From: Muribaculaceae bacterium
GTDB lineage: Bacteria; Bacteroidota; Bacteroidia; Bacteroidales; Muribaculaceae
Assembly (NCBI GenBank): GCA_023662835.1
Contig: JAMPII010000006.1
Coordinates: forward strand, 1-62,590
Direction: 5' to 3'
Length of the DNA stretch: 62,590 nt
In this document: in pieces, positions 28,345 through 36,841 of the stretch
Numbering within the stretch: the first letter of the stretch is position 1
Layout of the letters: each line of letters begins with the position of its first letter
The notes under the pieces: generated by a model
Databases searched by the model: none
What the model saw: only the letters and a program-made list of their open reading frames with translations
What the model was told of the DNA's origin: nothing
Translations under genes and position numbers: made by a program

Positions 28345-29367
28345 ATGGCAAAAAAAATCAGCATCGATTCTCTCCGCCAGCCCTCCCTCTTCGACGATCT
28401 CGACCTGTTCAAGACCGAACAACCGGCTCCCGAGCCGATACACCCCGATATTGAGCGGATGGCACGCAAACACGCTGCTGATTCGCCCTCATCCCCATTC
28501 GGCCCGGTCGTAGTCAGCCCCGTACCAAACAAGTTCATGTTCATGTCGATGGGAAGCGGCTCCTCGGGCAACTGCTCCTATATCGGCGATGCTCGCTCCG
28601 GATTCCTTATCGATGCCGGCGTCGACGCCGCAACCGTAACCCAAACCCTGAAATCGCACGGCATACCCATGACACACGTGAAAGGAATATGCATCACCCA
28701 TGATCATTCCGACCACATGCGCTACGTATACACCCTCCTGCGTACAAACCGCCACATGAAGCTCTACTGCACCCCGCGCGCACTCCAGGGAATGCTACGA
28801 CGCCACAACATTTCGCGCCGCCTGAAAGACTATCAGGTAAATATCTACAAAGAAATACCATTCGAAATCGACAACTTCAAAATCACAGCCTTCGAAGTCA
28901 TGCACGACGGCACCGACAACGCCGGCTTCTATATCCAGCACGACGACCGCGCTATAACCGTGGCAACCGACCTCGGGTGCATCTCCCCGCGGGTTGACTA
29001 TTATATGCGCCTCTCCGACTACCTCGTAATCGAAAGCAACTACGACCTCAACATGCTCCGCTTCGGCCCGTATCCCGAATATCTTAAGGCCAGAATACGT
29101 GCTTGCAACGGACATATGGACAACGCCGAAACAGCCCGCTATCTTGCCGAAATACACACCCCAAGGCTCCGCTACGTTTTCCTCTGCCACCTCAGTCAGG
29201 ATAACAACGCTCCCGAAGTGGCCGTAAAAGAATCGCGAACAGCCCTTGAAGCAAAAGGTCTCAAAATTGGCAACGGCGCCGGCACACCCTCCGACATGCA
29301 AGCCGACCTGCAGCTGATTGCCCTCCCCCGCTTCGAAGCCTCGCCGCTCTACATTTTCCGCCCCTGA
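28345..29367 (+). CDS. MBL-fold metallo-hydrolase, YycJ/WalJ-like
   Basis: 340 aa. After about 60 poorly conserved N-terminal residues, the metallo-beta-lactamase fold begins with SMGSGSSGNCSYIG. The metal site THDHSDHMRYV is intact, with further ligands in EVMHDGTDN, ATDLGCIS and FLCHLSQDNN. The SGSSGN opening and the CHLS ending are typical of YycJ/WalJ. Homologues are reported to act in DNA repair or in coordinating wall synthesis and division. The extra N-terminal stretch might mean a later start, but no good alternative ATG lies before the fold. It is placed directly after the cell-wall cluster. Confidence 0.88.
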   Translation: MAKKISIDSLRQPSLFDDLDLFKTEQPAPEPIHPDIERMARKHAADSPSSPFGPVVVSPVPNKFMFMSMGSGSSGNCSYIGDARSGFLIDAGVDAATVTQTLKSHGIPMTHVKGICITHDHSDHMRYVYTLLRTNRHMKLYCTPRALQGMLRRHNISRRLKDYQVNIYKEIPFEIDNFKITAFEVMHDGTDNAGFYIQHDDRAITVATDLGCISPRVDYYMRLSDYLVIESNYDLNMLRFGPYPEYLKARIRACNGHMDNAETARYLAEIHTPRLRYVFLCHLSQDNNAPEVAVKESRTALEAKGLKIGNGAGTPSDMQADLQLIALPRFEASPLYIFRP

Positions 29368-29422
29368 TTGCAACCTTTCCGAGTCTCTGTCGCATCTAAT
29401 CGGAAAAGCAATAACTACAAAC

Positions 29423-30319
29423 ATGAAAAAGATTCTCTTCATGGCCTTATGCGCCATTCTCCTTTGCTCAACAGCCTGCTACGCTGCCGATAACGATGTC
29501 GATACAATCACCCGCCAGCTAACCTTCAAACAACAATTCTCAAAAATCAGGGCATACTCAGGCGTCAGAGTAAAATACTCCGTTCTGCCCGACGGCCAAA
29601 CCCCTACAGCCAAACTTGTTGTGAACAAACAGGTGGCGGACTCGTTCACCCTTACCGTAAAGGACGGAACGCTCCTTTTTGGATACGAACATCTGGAGGT
29701 ATACAACAACAGCATAAACTCGCTCAGCGACATCTGGAAATTAATCCGCGGCAAACTCAGCGACGAAAAACTTGATAAATTTTTTGCCGTGCTATATCTT
29801 TCCGCCCCCGCTGTCGAATCAATCTCAGCATCGTCGAGCGCCGTTGTGAAAGTTCTGAACGAGTTCACTACCACCGCAAACCTGACGCTCAGCAGCTCCT
29901 CCGGTGCCGAAATCAAATTGCCTGCAGTTGAGTGCTGCAATTTAACCGCAAAAACATCATCCGGGGCCGAGCTATCCATCGAAGCCCTAAAAGCCGAAAG
30001 CGTTTCTATTGCCTCATCGTCAGGATCCGATGCAGAAATCGACAATATAATCGGTGCAAAAAACGTAGCCGCAAAAGCATCCTCCGGTGCCGAAATCAAA
30101 CTCCGGGGCACAGCCACCAACGCCGAACTCTCAGCATCATCAGGCGCCGATGTAGCAGCCCGCAAACTCCGCGTAAAACACGCCAAGCTAAAAGCCAGCT
30201 CCGGAGGCACCGCAACAATTTACGCCGACACCATTTCGCAACACCAATCCTCCGCCGGCACCACCAAAAACTACAAAAATAGCAACCCAAAATCTCTCCA
30301 ATCAACCAATTGCTTTTAA
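29423..30319 (+). CDS. Secreted GIN-domain protein (DUF2807)
   Basis: 298 aa from the ATG at 29423, which gives a clean signal peptide (KKILFMALCAILLCSTACYA). The mature part is a repetitive beta-helix with many S-S-G-A-E-I motifs (SSGAEIKLPAV, SSGAELSIEAL, SSGSDAEIDNI, SSGAEIKLRG), typical of head-GIN/DUF2807 proteins. Such proteins are abundant in Bacteroidetes envelopes and proposed to be adhesins; the function is not established. A cysteine at the signal-peptide end (STAC) could make it a lipoprotein. A separate promoter for the next gene overlaps its stop. Confidence 0.88.
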   Translation: MKKILFMALCAILLCSTACYAADNDVDTITRQLTFKQQFSKIRAYSGVRVKYSVLPDGQTPTAKLVVNKQVADSFTLTVKDGTLLFGYEHLEVYNNSINSLSDIWKLIRGKLSDEKLDKFFAVLYLSAPAVESISASSSAVVKVLNEFTTTANLTLSSSSGAEIKLPAVECCNLTAKTSSGAELSIEALKAESVSIASSSGSDAEIDNIIGAKNVAAKASSGAEIKLRGTATNAELSASSGADVAARKLRVKHAKLKASSGGTATIYADTISQHQSSAGTTKNYKNSNPKSLQSTNCF

Positions 30320-30340
30320 CACAAAAAGGTATTAAATTTG
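30310..30340 (+). promoter_or_regulatory. Promoter of the Fe-S protein/aldo-keto reductase pair
   Basis: TTG at 30310-30312, 20-nt spacer, TAAATTTG at 30333-30340. A good Bacteroides-type promoter overlapping the 3' end of the GIN-domain gene and 24 nt ahead of the next ATG. Confidence 0.7.
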
Positions 30341-30364
30341 CAAGTATCTATCATTACCTAAATT

Positions 30365-31849
30365 ATGTTACGTATAACGCGTATAGTACTTGCAATCGTA
30401 AGTTTTTTGCTCGTAACCCTGTTGTTCCTCGACTTCACCGGATGGACGCAAGCCCATTTCGGCTTCATGGCCAAAATACAGCTCGTTCCGGCAATCTTGG
30501 CTGCTAACCTACTGGTAGTCGTTGCCATACTTGCGGCTACGCTGCTGCTGGGACGAGTCTATTGTTCGGTGATTTGCCCTCTGGGAATCATGCAGGACAT
30601 CGTCAATCGGCTCCGGCTCGCAACCGGCAAGAAAGCCCGCAACCGCTTCAATTTCTCTCCGGCCCTGACTGCCCTGCGATGGACCTTCCTCGTCCTGTTC
30701 GTAGTTTGTCTGCTGGCTCAACTCAGCTGGATAGCCTCGCTCATAGCTCCTTACAGCGCCTATGGACGAATGGTCAACACCCTGTTGGCGCCGGCCTACG
30801 ATTGGGCAAACAACCTCCTGGCCGGTCAGGCCGCTCAGCGCGGAAGCTACCTGTTCTGGCATCACGCCACAGCCCCGCGAACTTTTATCGCACTCGCCAT
30901 AGCCATCGCCACATTCTTGACGGTCACCATTCTGGCTTGGATGGGCGGACGCACCTGGTGCAACACCGTATGCCCCGTAGGAACGTTACTCGGAACGCTG
31001 TCGCGCTATTCACTGCTGGCACCGGTCATCAACACCGACAAATGCAAAAACTGCTCGCTCTGCGCCCGTCGCTGCAAAGCATCATGCATCGACTATAAAA
31101 ACCACAAAATCGACTATTCGCGATGCGTTGCTTGCTTCGACTGTATTGATAACTGCTCCCATAACGCCATTGAATACACCCGTCGCCGTCAGCCTTCGCC
31201 CAAACCCGCCGACCCAACAAACTGTTCGCGCCGCAGCTTCCTGGCGGCAGGCGCAATGGTAGCTTCAGCCGCTGCCATCAACGCTGCTGACAAACTGGTC
31301 GACGGCGGCATGACCCAGGTGAAAGCGAAGAAAGCCCCGCAGCGTAAACGTCCTGTGCTTCCCCCCGGAGCCAAAAGCATAAGCCATTTCACATCCCGAT
31401 GCACTGCATGTCAGCTTTGCGTAACTGCTTGTCCTACACAGGTTCTTCGCCCTTCAATCGATCTCGATCGGCTCATGAAACCCCAATCCGGATTCGAGAT
31501 CGGCTACTGTCGCCCCGAATGCACACGTTGCGCAAACGTATGTCCCACCGGCGCCATTCTCCCCCTTTCGGTCGAAGAAAAATCGTCGCTCCAAACAGGA
31601 CATGCCGTATGGATAAAGGATTTGTGCGTACCCATTTCTAACGGCGACAGCTGCGGCAACTGCGCCCGCCATTGTCCCACAGGCGCGATCACTATGGTCT
31701 ATTACACTACATCCGACGGACGCACGGTTAAAGTGCCTGCTGTCGACACGGAACGCTGTATCGGTTGCGGAGCGTGCGAAAACCTCTGCCCATCACGTCC
31801 CTATAGTGCAATATATGTTGAAGGTAACGAAGTTCAAAAATTGATATGA
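30365..31849 (+). CDS. Membrane polyferredoxin fused to an exported-type ferredoxin domain (NapH/NapG-like)
   Basis: 494 aa. The N-terminal half has four or five membrane helices with the NapH/NosR cysteine motif YCSVICPLGIMQD and its later repeat WCNTVCPVGTLLG. Two 4Fe-4S clusters follow (CKNCSLCARRC and CVACFDCIDNC). At residues 288-293 there is an internal twin-arginine-like motif, S-R289-R290-SFL, with a hydrophobic stretch. After it come four more ferredoxin motifs (CTACQLCVTACP, CTRCANVCP, CGNCARHCP, CIGCGACENLCP). It reads as a NapH-like membrane part joined to a NapG-like exported ferredoxin. It probably moves electrons from the quinone pool or cytoplasm to a periplasmic partner. The stop overlaps the next start (ATGA). 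Confidence 0.88.
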   Translation: MLRITRIVLAIVSFLLVTLLFLDFTGWTQAHFGFMAKIQLVPAILAANLLVVVAILAATLLLGRVYCSVICPLGIMQDIVNRLRLATGKKARNRFNFSPALTALRWTFLVLFVVCLLAQLSWIASLIAPYSAYGRMVNTLLAPAYDWANNLLAGQAAQRGSYLFWHHATAPRTFIALAIAIATFLTVTILAWMGGRTWCNTVCPVGTLLGTLSRYSLLAPVINTDKCKNCSLCARRCKASCIDYKNHKIDYSRCVACFDCIDNCSHNAIEYTRRRQPSPKPADPTNCSRRSFLAAGAMVASAAAINAADKLVDGGMTQVKAKKAPQRKRPVLPPGAKSISHFTSRCTACQLCVTACPTQVLRPSIDLDRLMKPQSGFEIGYCRPECTRCANVCPTGAILPLSVEEKSSLQTGHAVWIKDLCVPISNGDSCGNCARHCPTGAITMVYYTTSDGRTVKVPAVDTERCIGCGACENLCPSRPYSAIYVEGNEVQKLI

Positions 31850-33240
31850 ACAACATAAACGCCGCTGGTCGTTCACGCCGCGGATTCCTCAAAAAATTAA
31901 GCCTTGGAATCGTCGGAGCCACCGGCGCTTCCCAACTGCTCAACTCATGCGGCAAAACCAAACCCGAAGCCGAGGTTGTCAGCCCCGGCGAAGGCAAAAT
32001 GACCATGCGTACAACACCCTCAACCGGCGATTCCGTCTCGCTGCTCGGCTACGGATGCATGCGCTGGCCTACTATAAAAGATAACGAAGGCAACGAAGTT
32101 ATCGACCAAGAGATGGTGAACCGCCTGGTCGACAAAGCCCTGGAAAATGGCGTCAACTATTTCGACACCAGTCCCGCCTACTGTCGCGGCAAGTCGGAAC
32201 AAGCAACCGGAATAGCCCTGAGCCGTCATCCACGCAACAGTTATTTCATAGCTACAAAACTCTCCAATTTCGCCCCGCAAACATGGGGTAGAAAAGAATC
32301 GATCGAAATGTACCATAACTCCCTGCGCGAGTTGCAAACCAACTATATCGACTATATGCTCCTCCACGGAATTGGCATGGGCGGAATGGAGGCTCTCCAT
32401 GGCCGCTACCTCGACAACGGAATGCTCGATTTCTTGCTCGAAGAGCGTAAGCAGGGCCGAATTCGCAATCTGGGCTTCTCCTACCACGGCGACATCGAGG
32501 TGTTCGACTATCTGCTCGCCAACAACGACAAATATCACTGGGACTTCGTTCAGATTCAGCTCAACTACATCGACTGGAAACACGCCAAAGAGATCAATTC
32601 CCGCAACACCGATGCCCAGTATCTCTACGCCGAGCTCGAAAAACGAGCAATTCCCGCCGTGATTATGGAGCCGCTCCTCGGAGGCCGTCTAGCAAAGATG
32701 CCCGACCATATCGTTGCCCGGCTAAAAAGCCGCGACCCAGAACGAAGTGTCGCTTCATGGGCCTTTCGCTATGCCGGTACGCATCCAGGCGTGCTCACAG
32801 TTCTGTCTGGAATGACCCAAATGGAGCATCTCGAAGAGAATCTGCAAACCTACTCCCCGCTGCAGCCGCTGACCCCCGACGACAATCAGTTCCTCTACGA
32901 CACAGCCGACCTTATGATGCAACATCCTGCAATTCCCTGCAACGACTGCAAATACTGCATGCCATGCCCCTGGGGTATCGACATACCCGGCGTCCTGTTG
33001 CACTACAATAAAATGCTCAACGAGGATAATATACCTCAATCGAAGATGGATCATAAATATGCCGCAGCCCGCCGTGCTTTCCTGGTAAATTACGACCGCA
33101 GTGTGGAAGCCGTTCGACAAGCCGACCACTGTATCGCATGTGGCCGCTGCGCCCCTCATTGCCCCCAAGGAATAGATATCCCCGCCGAGCTTCAGCGCAT
33201 TAACGACTACACAGAGCGACTCCGCCGCAACACACTCTAA
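31846..33240 (+). CDS. Tat-signal aldo/keto reductase with C-terminal 4Fe-4S motifs
   Basis: 464 aa. A twin-arginine signal (SRRGFLKKLSLGIVGATGAS) is followed by a Cys (LLNSC) that could be lipidated. The aldo/keto reductase barrel is recognisable from SLLGYGCMRWP, YFDTSPAYCRGKSE, RNSYFIATKLSN and NLGFSYHGD. The C-terminal third has PCNDCKYCMPCPWGIDIPG and CIACGRCAPHCPQGIDIP, ligands for Fe-S clusters. It is translationally coupled to the polyferredoxin gene (4-nt overlap), so the two very likely form one redox system at the cytoplasmic membrane or outside it. The substrate is unknown. The TAA stop directly abuts the dispersed repeat at 33241. Confidence 0.9.
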   Translation: MNNINAAGRSRRGFLKKLSLGIVGATGASQLLNSCGKTKPEAEVVSPGEGKMTMRTTPSTGDSVSLLGYGCMRWPTIKDNEGNEVIDQEMVNRLVDKALENGVNYFDTSPAYCRGKSEQATGIALSRHPRNSYFIATKLSNFAPQTWGRKESIEMYHNSLRELQTNYIDYMLLHGIGMGGMEALHGRYLDNGMLDFLLEERKQGRIRNLGFSYHGDIEVFDYLLANNDKYHWDFVQIQLNYIDWKHAKEINSRNTDAQYLYAELEKRAIPAVIMEPLLGGRLAKMPDHIVARLKSRDPERSVASWAFRYAGTHPGVLTVLSGMTQMEHLEENLQTYSPLQPLTPDDNQFLYDTADLMMQHPAIPCNDCKYCMPCPWGIDIPGVLLHYNKMLNEDNIPQSKMDHKYAAARRAFLVNYDRSVEAVRQADHCIACGRCAPHCPQGIDIPAELQRINDYTERLRRNTL

Positions 33241-33266
33241 GGGCCCTGAAATTTTATGATATGGGC
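33241..33266 (+). repeat. Dispersed palindromic element, copy A
   Basis: GGGCCC, a 16-bp core (TGAAATTTTATGATAT, then) and GGGCCT-type end: the ends GGGCCC are inverted repeats and the core reads TGAAATTTTATGATAT. The same core and ends occur reversed at 51834 and 62537. It fills the space between two convergent genes: the plus-strand stop (TAA) ends at 33240 and the minus-strand stop (TAG) is at 33268-33270, inside the flanking CCCTAA. Confidence 0.9.
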
Positions 33267-33267
33267 C

Positions 33268-33687
33268 CTAAATCGCCGACGGGCTTATCCGTAGCTTTGC
33301 CCCTGCCGCCATAGCAGCCGGAAGTCCGGCCGTCAGCGTCTCAACTGTTGCGCTGTAGCAGGCCGACAGATCCGGGTTGACCCGTGCGAAAATCTCTCTC
33401 AGAACAACAGCCTCAGCGATACGTCCGATAGCCTTATGCAATCCCGCCCCCTGGATCCCAACTTCAATTATCGATTCGTCGTCGGTTTGCTCTAACGACA
33501 CCGCCAATGCTCCCATCATCGTGGTAGTCTGCGCAATTGCCTGAATAATAACTCGCTTCAATGCCGATCCATCGGCCGTCAGCAACGGAGGAACACAACT
33601 ATCCCTGTCCATTAATGTTTGCAAGGCTACAGCCGCGTGGATATCCTTCTCCAAAGCCGCGTGAGAAATGTGTAAGTGCGTGTTCAT
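33268..33687 (-). CDS. Protein of unknown function, second gene of an orphan pair
   Basis: 139 aa, predicted mostly helical and Ala-rich in the second half (AVVLREIFARV, LPAAMAAGAKL). No signal peptide or membrane helix. I do not recognise the family. Its start overlaps the stop of the gene at 33687 by one base (TAATG), so the two are made together. Its stop codon is supplied by the dispersed palindromic repeat. It lies on the minus strand inside a long plus-strand block. Size and make-up would fit a small phage-type structural or completion protein, but that is only a guess. Confidence 0.7.
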   Translation of the reverse strand: MNTHLHISHAALEKDIHAAVALQTLMDRDSCVPPLLTADGSALKRVIIQAIAQTTTMMGALAVSLEQTDDESIIEVGIQGAGLHKAIGRIAEAVVLREIFARVNPDLSACYSATVETLTAGLPAAMAAGAKLRISPSAI

Positions 33688-34112
33688 TAGTCTGTTTCAT
33701 TAAAAGTTGTATTGTAAATGTAATTGTAGATACGGCTCTCCGACATAAAAAACGACGAAGCCGTTTGCGTGGCCAGCACATATGCAACCGAGTCGAACAG
33801 CGTCTCATCGCTATAATCCCAGCGACGACGCGTAACGTATCCCGCCAGCTCCTCCCATTTGTCCGCAACCGGCCCTTTACCGGGCAACCCCCTCCCGGCA
33901 AAATAGGCCGACAATACATTGTAGGCATAAATCTGATCCACATAAAATTGAGGTGCTTGCATCTTTGCAACCTCACGCGCAAGGCGTTTCATCGAATGGC
34001 GATTCCTTTTTGCCAGTGCCATCGGCCGCTTGCTGTAACTGTAAATTTTGGATGCAGCATCCCTACAAGCATTGCGAAGATGCTCTTCGCGAACGGTGTG
34101 TGATTTAAACAT
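33687..34112 (-). CDS. Protein of unknown function, first gene of an orphan pair
   Basis: 141 aa, strongly basic in the first 50 residues (RPMALAKRNRHSMKRLAREV) and rich in Tyr and Phe later (FYVDQIYAYNVLSAYF, SESRIYNYIYN). No signal peptide. Not recognised. Possible nucleic-acid or virion-type protein from composition alone. A minus-strand -7-like TAATTTTG (34189 to 34182) lies about 70 nt upstream. Coupled to the downstream gene by a one-base overlap. Confidence 0.7.
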   Translation of the reverse strand: MFKSHTVREEHLRNACRDAASKIYSYSKRPMALAKRNRHSMKRLAREVAKMQAPQFYVDQIYAYNVLSAYFAGRGLPGKGPVADKWEELAGYVTRRRWDYSDETLFDSVAYVLATQTASSFFMSESRIYNYIYNTTFNETD

Positions 34113-34181
34113 AGTAATAGAAATTTTAACGATTAACGATTTTTTTTACTTAATAAATATGCTTTATGTTCAATTGCATTG

Positions 34182-34189
34182 CAAAATTA
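34182..34189 (-). promoter_or_regulatory. Possible -7 element of the orphan pair
   Basis: TAATTTTG on the minus strand fits TAnnTTTG. No -33 TTTG at good spacing, so the call is tentative. Confidence 0.35.
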
Positions 34190-34251
34190 CATACTACCAT
34201 GTAACGATTTTCGGCACATCAATGTTAATGAATCTTAACAGCCTCGCCTTC

Positions 34252-34282
34252 TTTGACTATACCTAAAAAATACGTAAATTTG
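34252..34282 (+). promoter_or_regulatory. Promoter of argS
   Basis: TTTG at 34252-34255, exactly 19 nt, then TAAATTTG at 34275-34282: the best Bacteroides-type promoter of the window. It sets the argS start at the ATG 25 nt downstream and excludes the longer upstream frame. Confidence 0.85.
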
Positions 34283-34306
34283 CACTCCAATAAACCTATA
34301 TTTACG

Positions 34307-36094
34307 ATGTCACTCGAATCAACCATACAGAAATCTGTGTCTGAGGCCGTTAAAGCGCTTTACGGTGTCGACACCCCGGCAGATTCCATAATGCTGCAAA
34401 CAACAAAAAAAGAATTTGAAGGTAACCTGACAGTTGTCGTTTTTCCATGGGTGAAAGCCGCAAGAAAAGCTCCCGAAGCCGTTGGCGCTGAAATAGGTGC
34501 GTGGCTAAAGGAAAATTGTCCAGCCGTTGCCGACTACAACGTCATCAAAGGCTTCCTCAACCTGGTTGTCGACCCGGCCTGCTTCACAGCAACTCTGGCC
34601 GAAATCGACGCCCACGATAACTACGGTTTCACCGAAGCCGGACCCGACTCCCCGCTGGTAATGGTGGAATACTCCTCGCCAAACACAAACAAGCCGCTCC
34701 ACCTTGGCCACGTGCGAAACAACCTTCTCGGTTTCAGCCTTTCGCGAATACTCGCCGCCTGTGGCAACAAGGTCGTAAAAACCAACATCGTCAACGACCG
34801 CGGCATCCACATCTGCAAATCGATGCTGGCCTGGAAAAAGTGGGGCGAAGGAATCACCCCCGAAAAAGCCGGAAAAAAAGGCGACCATCTTATCGGCGAT
34901 TTCTATGTGCTCTTCGACAAACACTACAAGGCTGAGATAAAGCAAATTGCCGAAGAAAAAAACATAACCCCCGAAGAGGCTGAGAAACTGTCGCCCCTGA
35001 TGCAGGAAGCACGCGAAATGCTGCGCCTGTGGGAGAACAAAGATCCGCAAGTGCGCGCCCTGTGGGAAATGATGAACTCATGGGTTTACGCCGGTTTCGA
35101 CGAAACCTACCGCCGCATGGGTGTCGACTTCGACAAAATTTATTACGAAAGCAACACCTATCTGGAAGGTCGCGACAAAGTGCTCGAAGGCCTCGAAAAA
35201 GGCATCATGTACCGCCGCGACGACGGCTCCGTATGGGCCGACCTGACCGATGCCGGCCTCGACCACAAGCTACTGCTCCGCAGCGACGGAACGTCGGTCT
35301 ACATGACCCAGGACATCGGAACTGCCAAACTACGCTATCAGGACTATCCTATCGACAAAATGATTTACGTTGTCGGCAACGAACAAAACTACCACTTCCA
35401 GGTGCTTTCGCTCCTGCTCGACCGCCTCGGCTTCAAATGGGGTAAGGACCTTGTCCACTTCTCCTACGGCATGGTTGAACTACCCGAAGGCAAGATGAAA
35501 AGCCGCGAAGGAACCGTTGTCGACGCCGACGACCTTATGGACGAAATGATTCAAGGCGCCCTCGACGTAGCCCGCGAGCGCGGCAAAGCCGCCGAAAATC
35601 CCGACGAAGCTGCCGAAATTGCACGAATCGTCGGCTTAGGTGCGCTCAAGTACTTCCTACTAAAGGTGGACCCCCGCAAGAACATGACCTTCAACCCAAA
35701 AGAGTCGATCGACTTCAACGGCAACACAGGCCCATTCATCCAGTACACATACGCCCGAATCCGCTCAGTGCTCCGCAAAGCCGAAACAGCCGGCTATCTG
35801 GCCGACAGCTACCAAGGAGCCACACCAAACGAAAAAGAAACCTCTATCATACAGCAACTTAGCCAGTTCCCTGCAACCGTCCAGGAAGCCGGACGAACCT
35901 ATTCGCCCGCTCTGATTGCCAACTACGTCTACGAACTCGTCAAGGAGTACAACCAGTTCTACCACGACTACGCTATCCTATCCGAGAGCGACCCCGCCGT
36001 CCGCGCCCTCCGTCTGGCAATCAGCCGCGCCGTGGCCCATGTGGTCCGCAACGGCATGTGGCTCTTGGGAATAGAAGTGCCCCAACGCATGTAA
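34307..36094 (+). CDS. argS: Arginyl-tRNA synthetase
   Basis: 595 aa from the ATG at 34307; an in-frame extension to 34253 starts inside the promoter and is rejected. The N-terminal Add-1 domain (about 1-110) is followed by the class I catalytic domain with the HIGH-type HLGHVRN motif after SSPNTNKPLHLGH. The KMSKS equivalent is GKMKSREGT, as in many bacterial ArgRS. The C-terminal DALR anticodon-binding domain (from about 480) ends GIEVPQRM. Charges tRNA-Arg. Confidence 0.97.
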   Translation: MSLESTIQKSVSEAVKALYGVDTPADSIMLQTTKKEFEGNLTVVVFPWVKAARKAPEAVGAEIGAWLKENCPAVADYNVIKGFLNLVVDPACFTATLAEIDAHDNYGFTEAGPDSPLVMVEYSSPNTNKPLHLGHVRNNLLGFSLSRILAACGNKVVKTNIVNDRGIHICKSMLAWKKWGEGITPEKAGKKGDHLIGDFYVLFDKHYKAEIKQIAEEKNITPEEAEKLSPLMQEAREMLRLWENKDPQVRALWEMMNSWVYAGFDETYRRMGVDFDKIYYESNTYLEGRDKVLEGLEKGIMYRRDDGSVWADLTDAGLDHKLLLRSDGTSVYMTQDIGTAKLRYQDYPIDKMIYVVGNEQNYHFQVLSLLLDRLGFKWGKDLVHFSYGMVELPEGKMKSREGTVVDADDLMDEMIQGALDVARERGKAAENPDEAAEIARIVGLGALKYFLLKVDPRKNMTFNPKESIDFNGNTGPFIQYTYARIRSVLRKAETAGYLADSYQGATPNEKETSIIQQLSQFPATVQEAGRTYSPALIANYVYELVKEYNQFYHDYAILSESDPAVRALRLAISRAVAHVVRNGMWLLGIEVPQRM

Positions 36095-36146
36095 CACAAC
36101 ATTTTGCCCAATCAAACGTTAGTTAATTAAACAATTAAACAAATAT

Positions 36147-36839
36147 ATGCAAAACTACATTTATCAAGACAATCAATCGCTCGACAGCCGCGTTTCAGCC
36201 GTCATGCGTTCCGTATACCTGAAAATGTTCGTGGCCCTGCTGATTACAACAGTGTCATCATTCATCATCTGCATGATTCCCAATCTAACCTACTATCTGG
36301 CTTCACATGTAGGCCTATATTGGGGCTTGCTCATCGTAGAGCTGATAATGGTGTTCGCAATATCAGGCGGTATCAAAAGCATATCGTCAACAACAGCATC
36401 AATCCTGTTCTATCTCTACGCAATTCTCAACGGCGTAGTATTCGCCCTGATATTCTGCGCCTACAGCTTCGACTCAATATTCAAAACATTCCTCATTACA
36501 GCAGGCACATTCGGCGCAATGTCGGCCTACGGGTATTTCACAAAATGCGACCTGGCCCGCCTGGGATCCTTCCTCCGTATGGCTCTCATCGGTCTTATCA
36601 TAATGATTGTCGTAAACATTTTCTGGGCCAACAGCACCCTCGACTGGATCATCTCGTTCGTCGGATTGGCAATATTCATCGGATTGTCTGCAGCTGACAC
36701 ACAAAAAATAAAAGGTTGGATTGCAAGCGGCCAAAGCGACCTGTCGCGCGTAAAAACCGTAGGTGCCCTAACCCTCTATCTCGACTTCATCAACCTATTC
36801 CTCTATCTGCTACGATTTTTCGGTAACTCACGCGACTGA
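36147..36839 (+). CDS. Bax inhibitor-1/YccA family membrane protein
   Basis: 230 aa with seven predicted membrane helices, matching the BI-1/YccA family in length and in the paired acidic residues near the C-terminus (GLSAADTQKIKGW). The N-terminus (QNYIYQDNQSLDSRVSAVMRSVYLKMF) lies in the cytoplasm. Family members are Ca2+-leak or protease-regulating proteins; the exact role in Bacteroidetes is unknown. Two bases separate it from the acyltransferase gene. Confidence 0.9.
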   Translation: MQNYIYQDNQSLDSRVSAVMRSVYLKMFVALLITTVSSFIICMIPNLTYYLASHVGLYWGLLIVELIMVFAISGGIKSISSTTASILFYLYAILNGVVFALIFCAYSFDSIFKTFLITAGTFGAMSAYGYFTKCDLARLGSFLRMALIGLIIMIVVNIFWANSTLDWIISFVGLAIFIGLSAADTQKIKGWIASGQSDLSRVKTVGALTLYLDFINLFLYLLRFFGNSRD

Positions 36840-36841
36840 TT

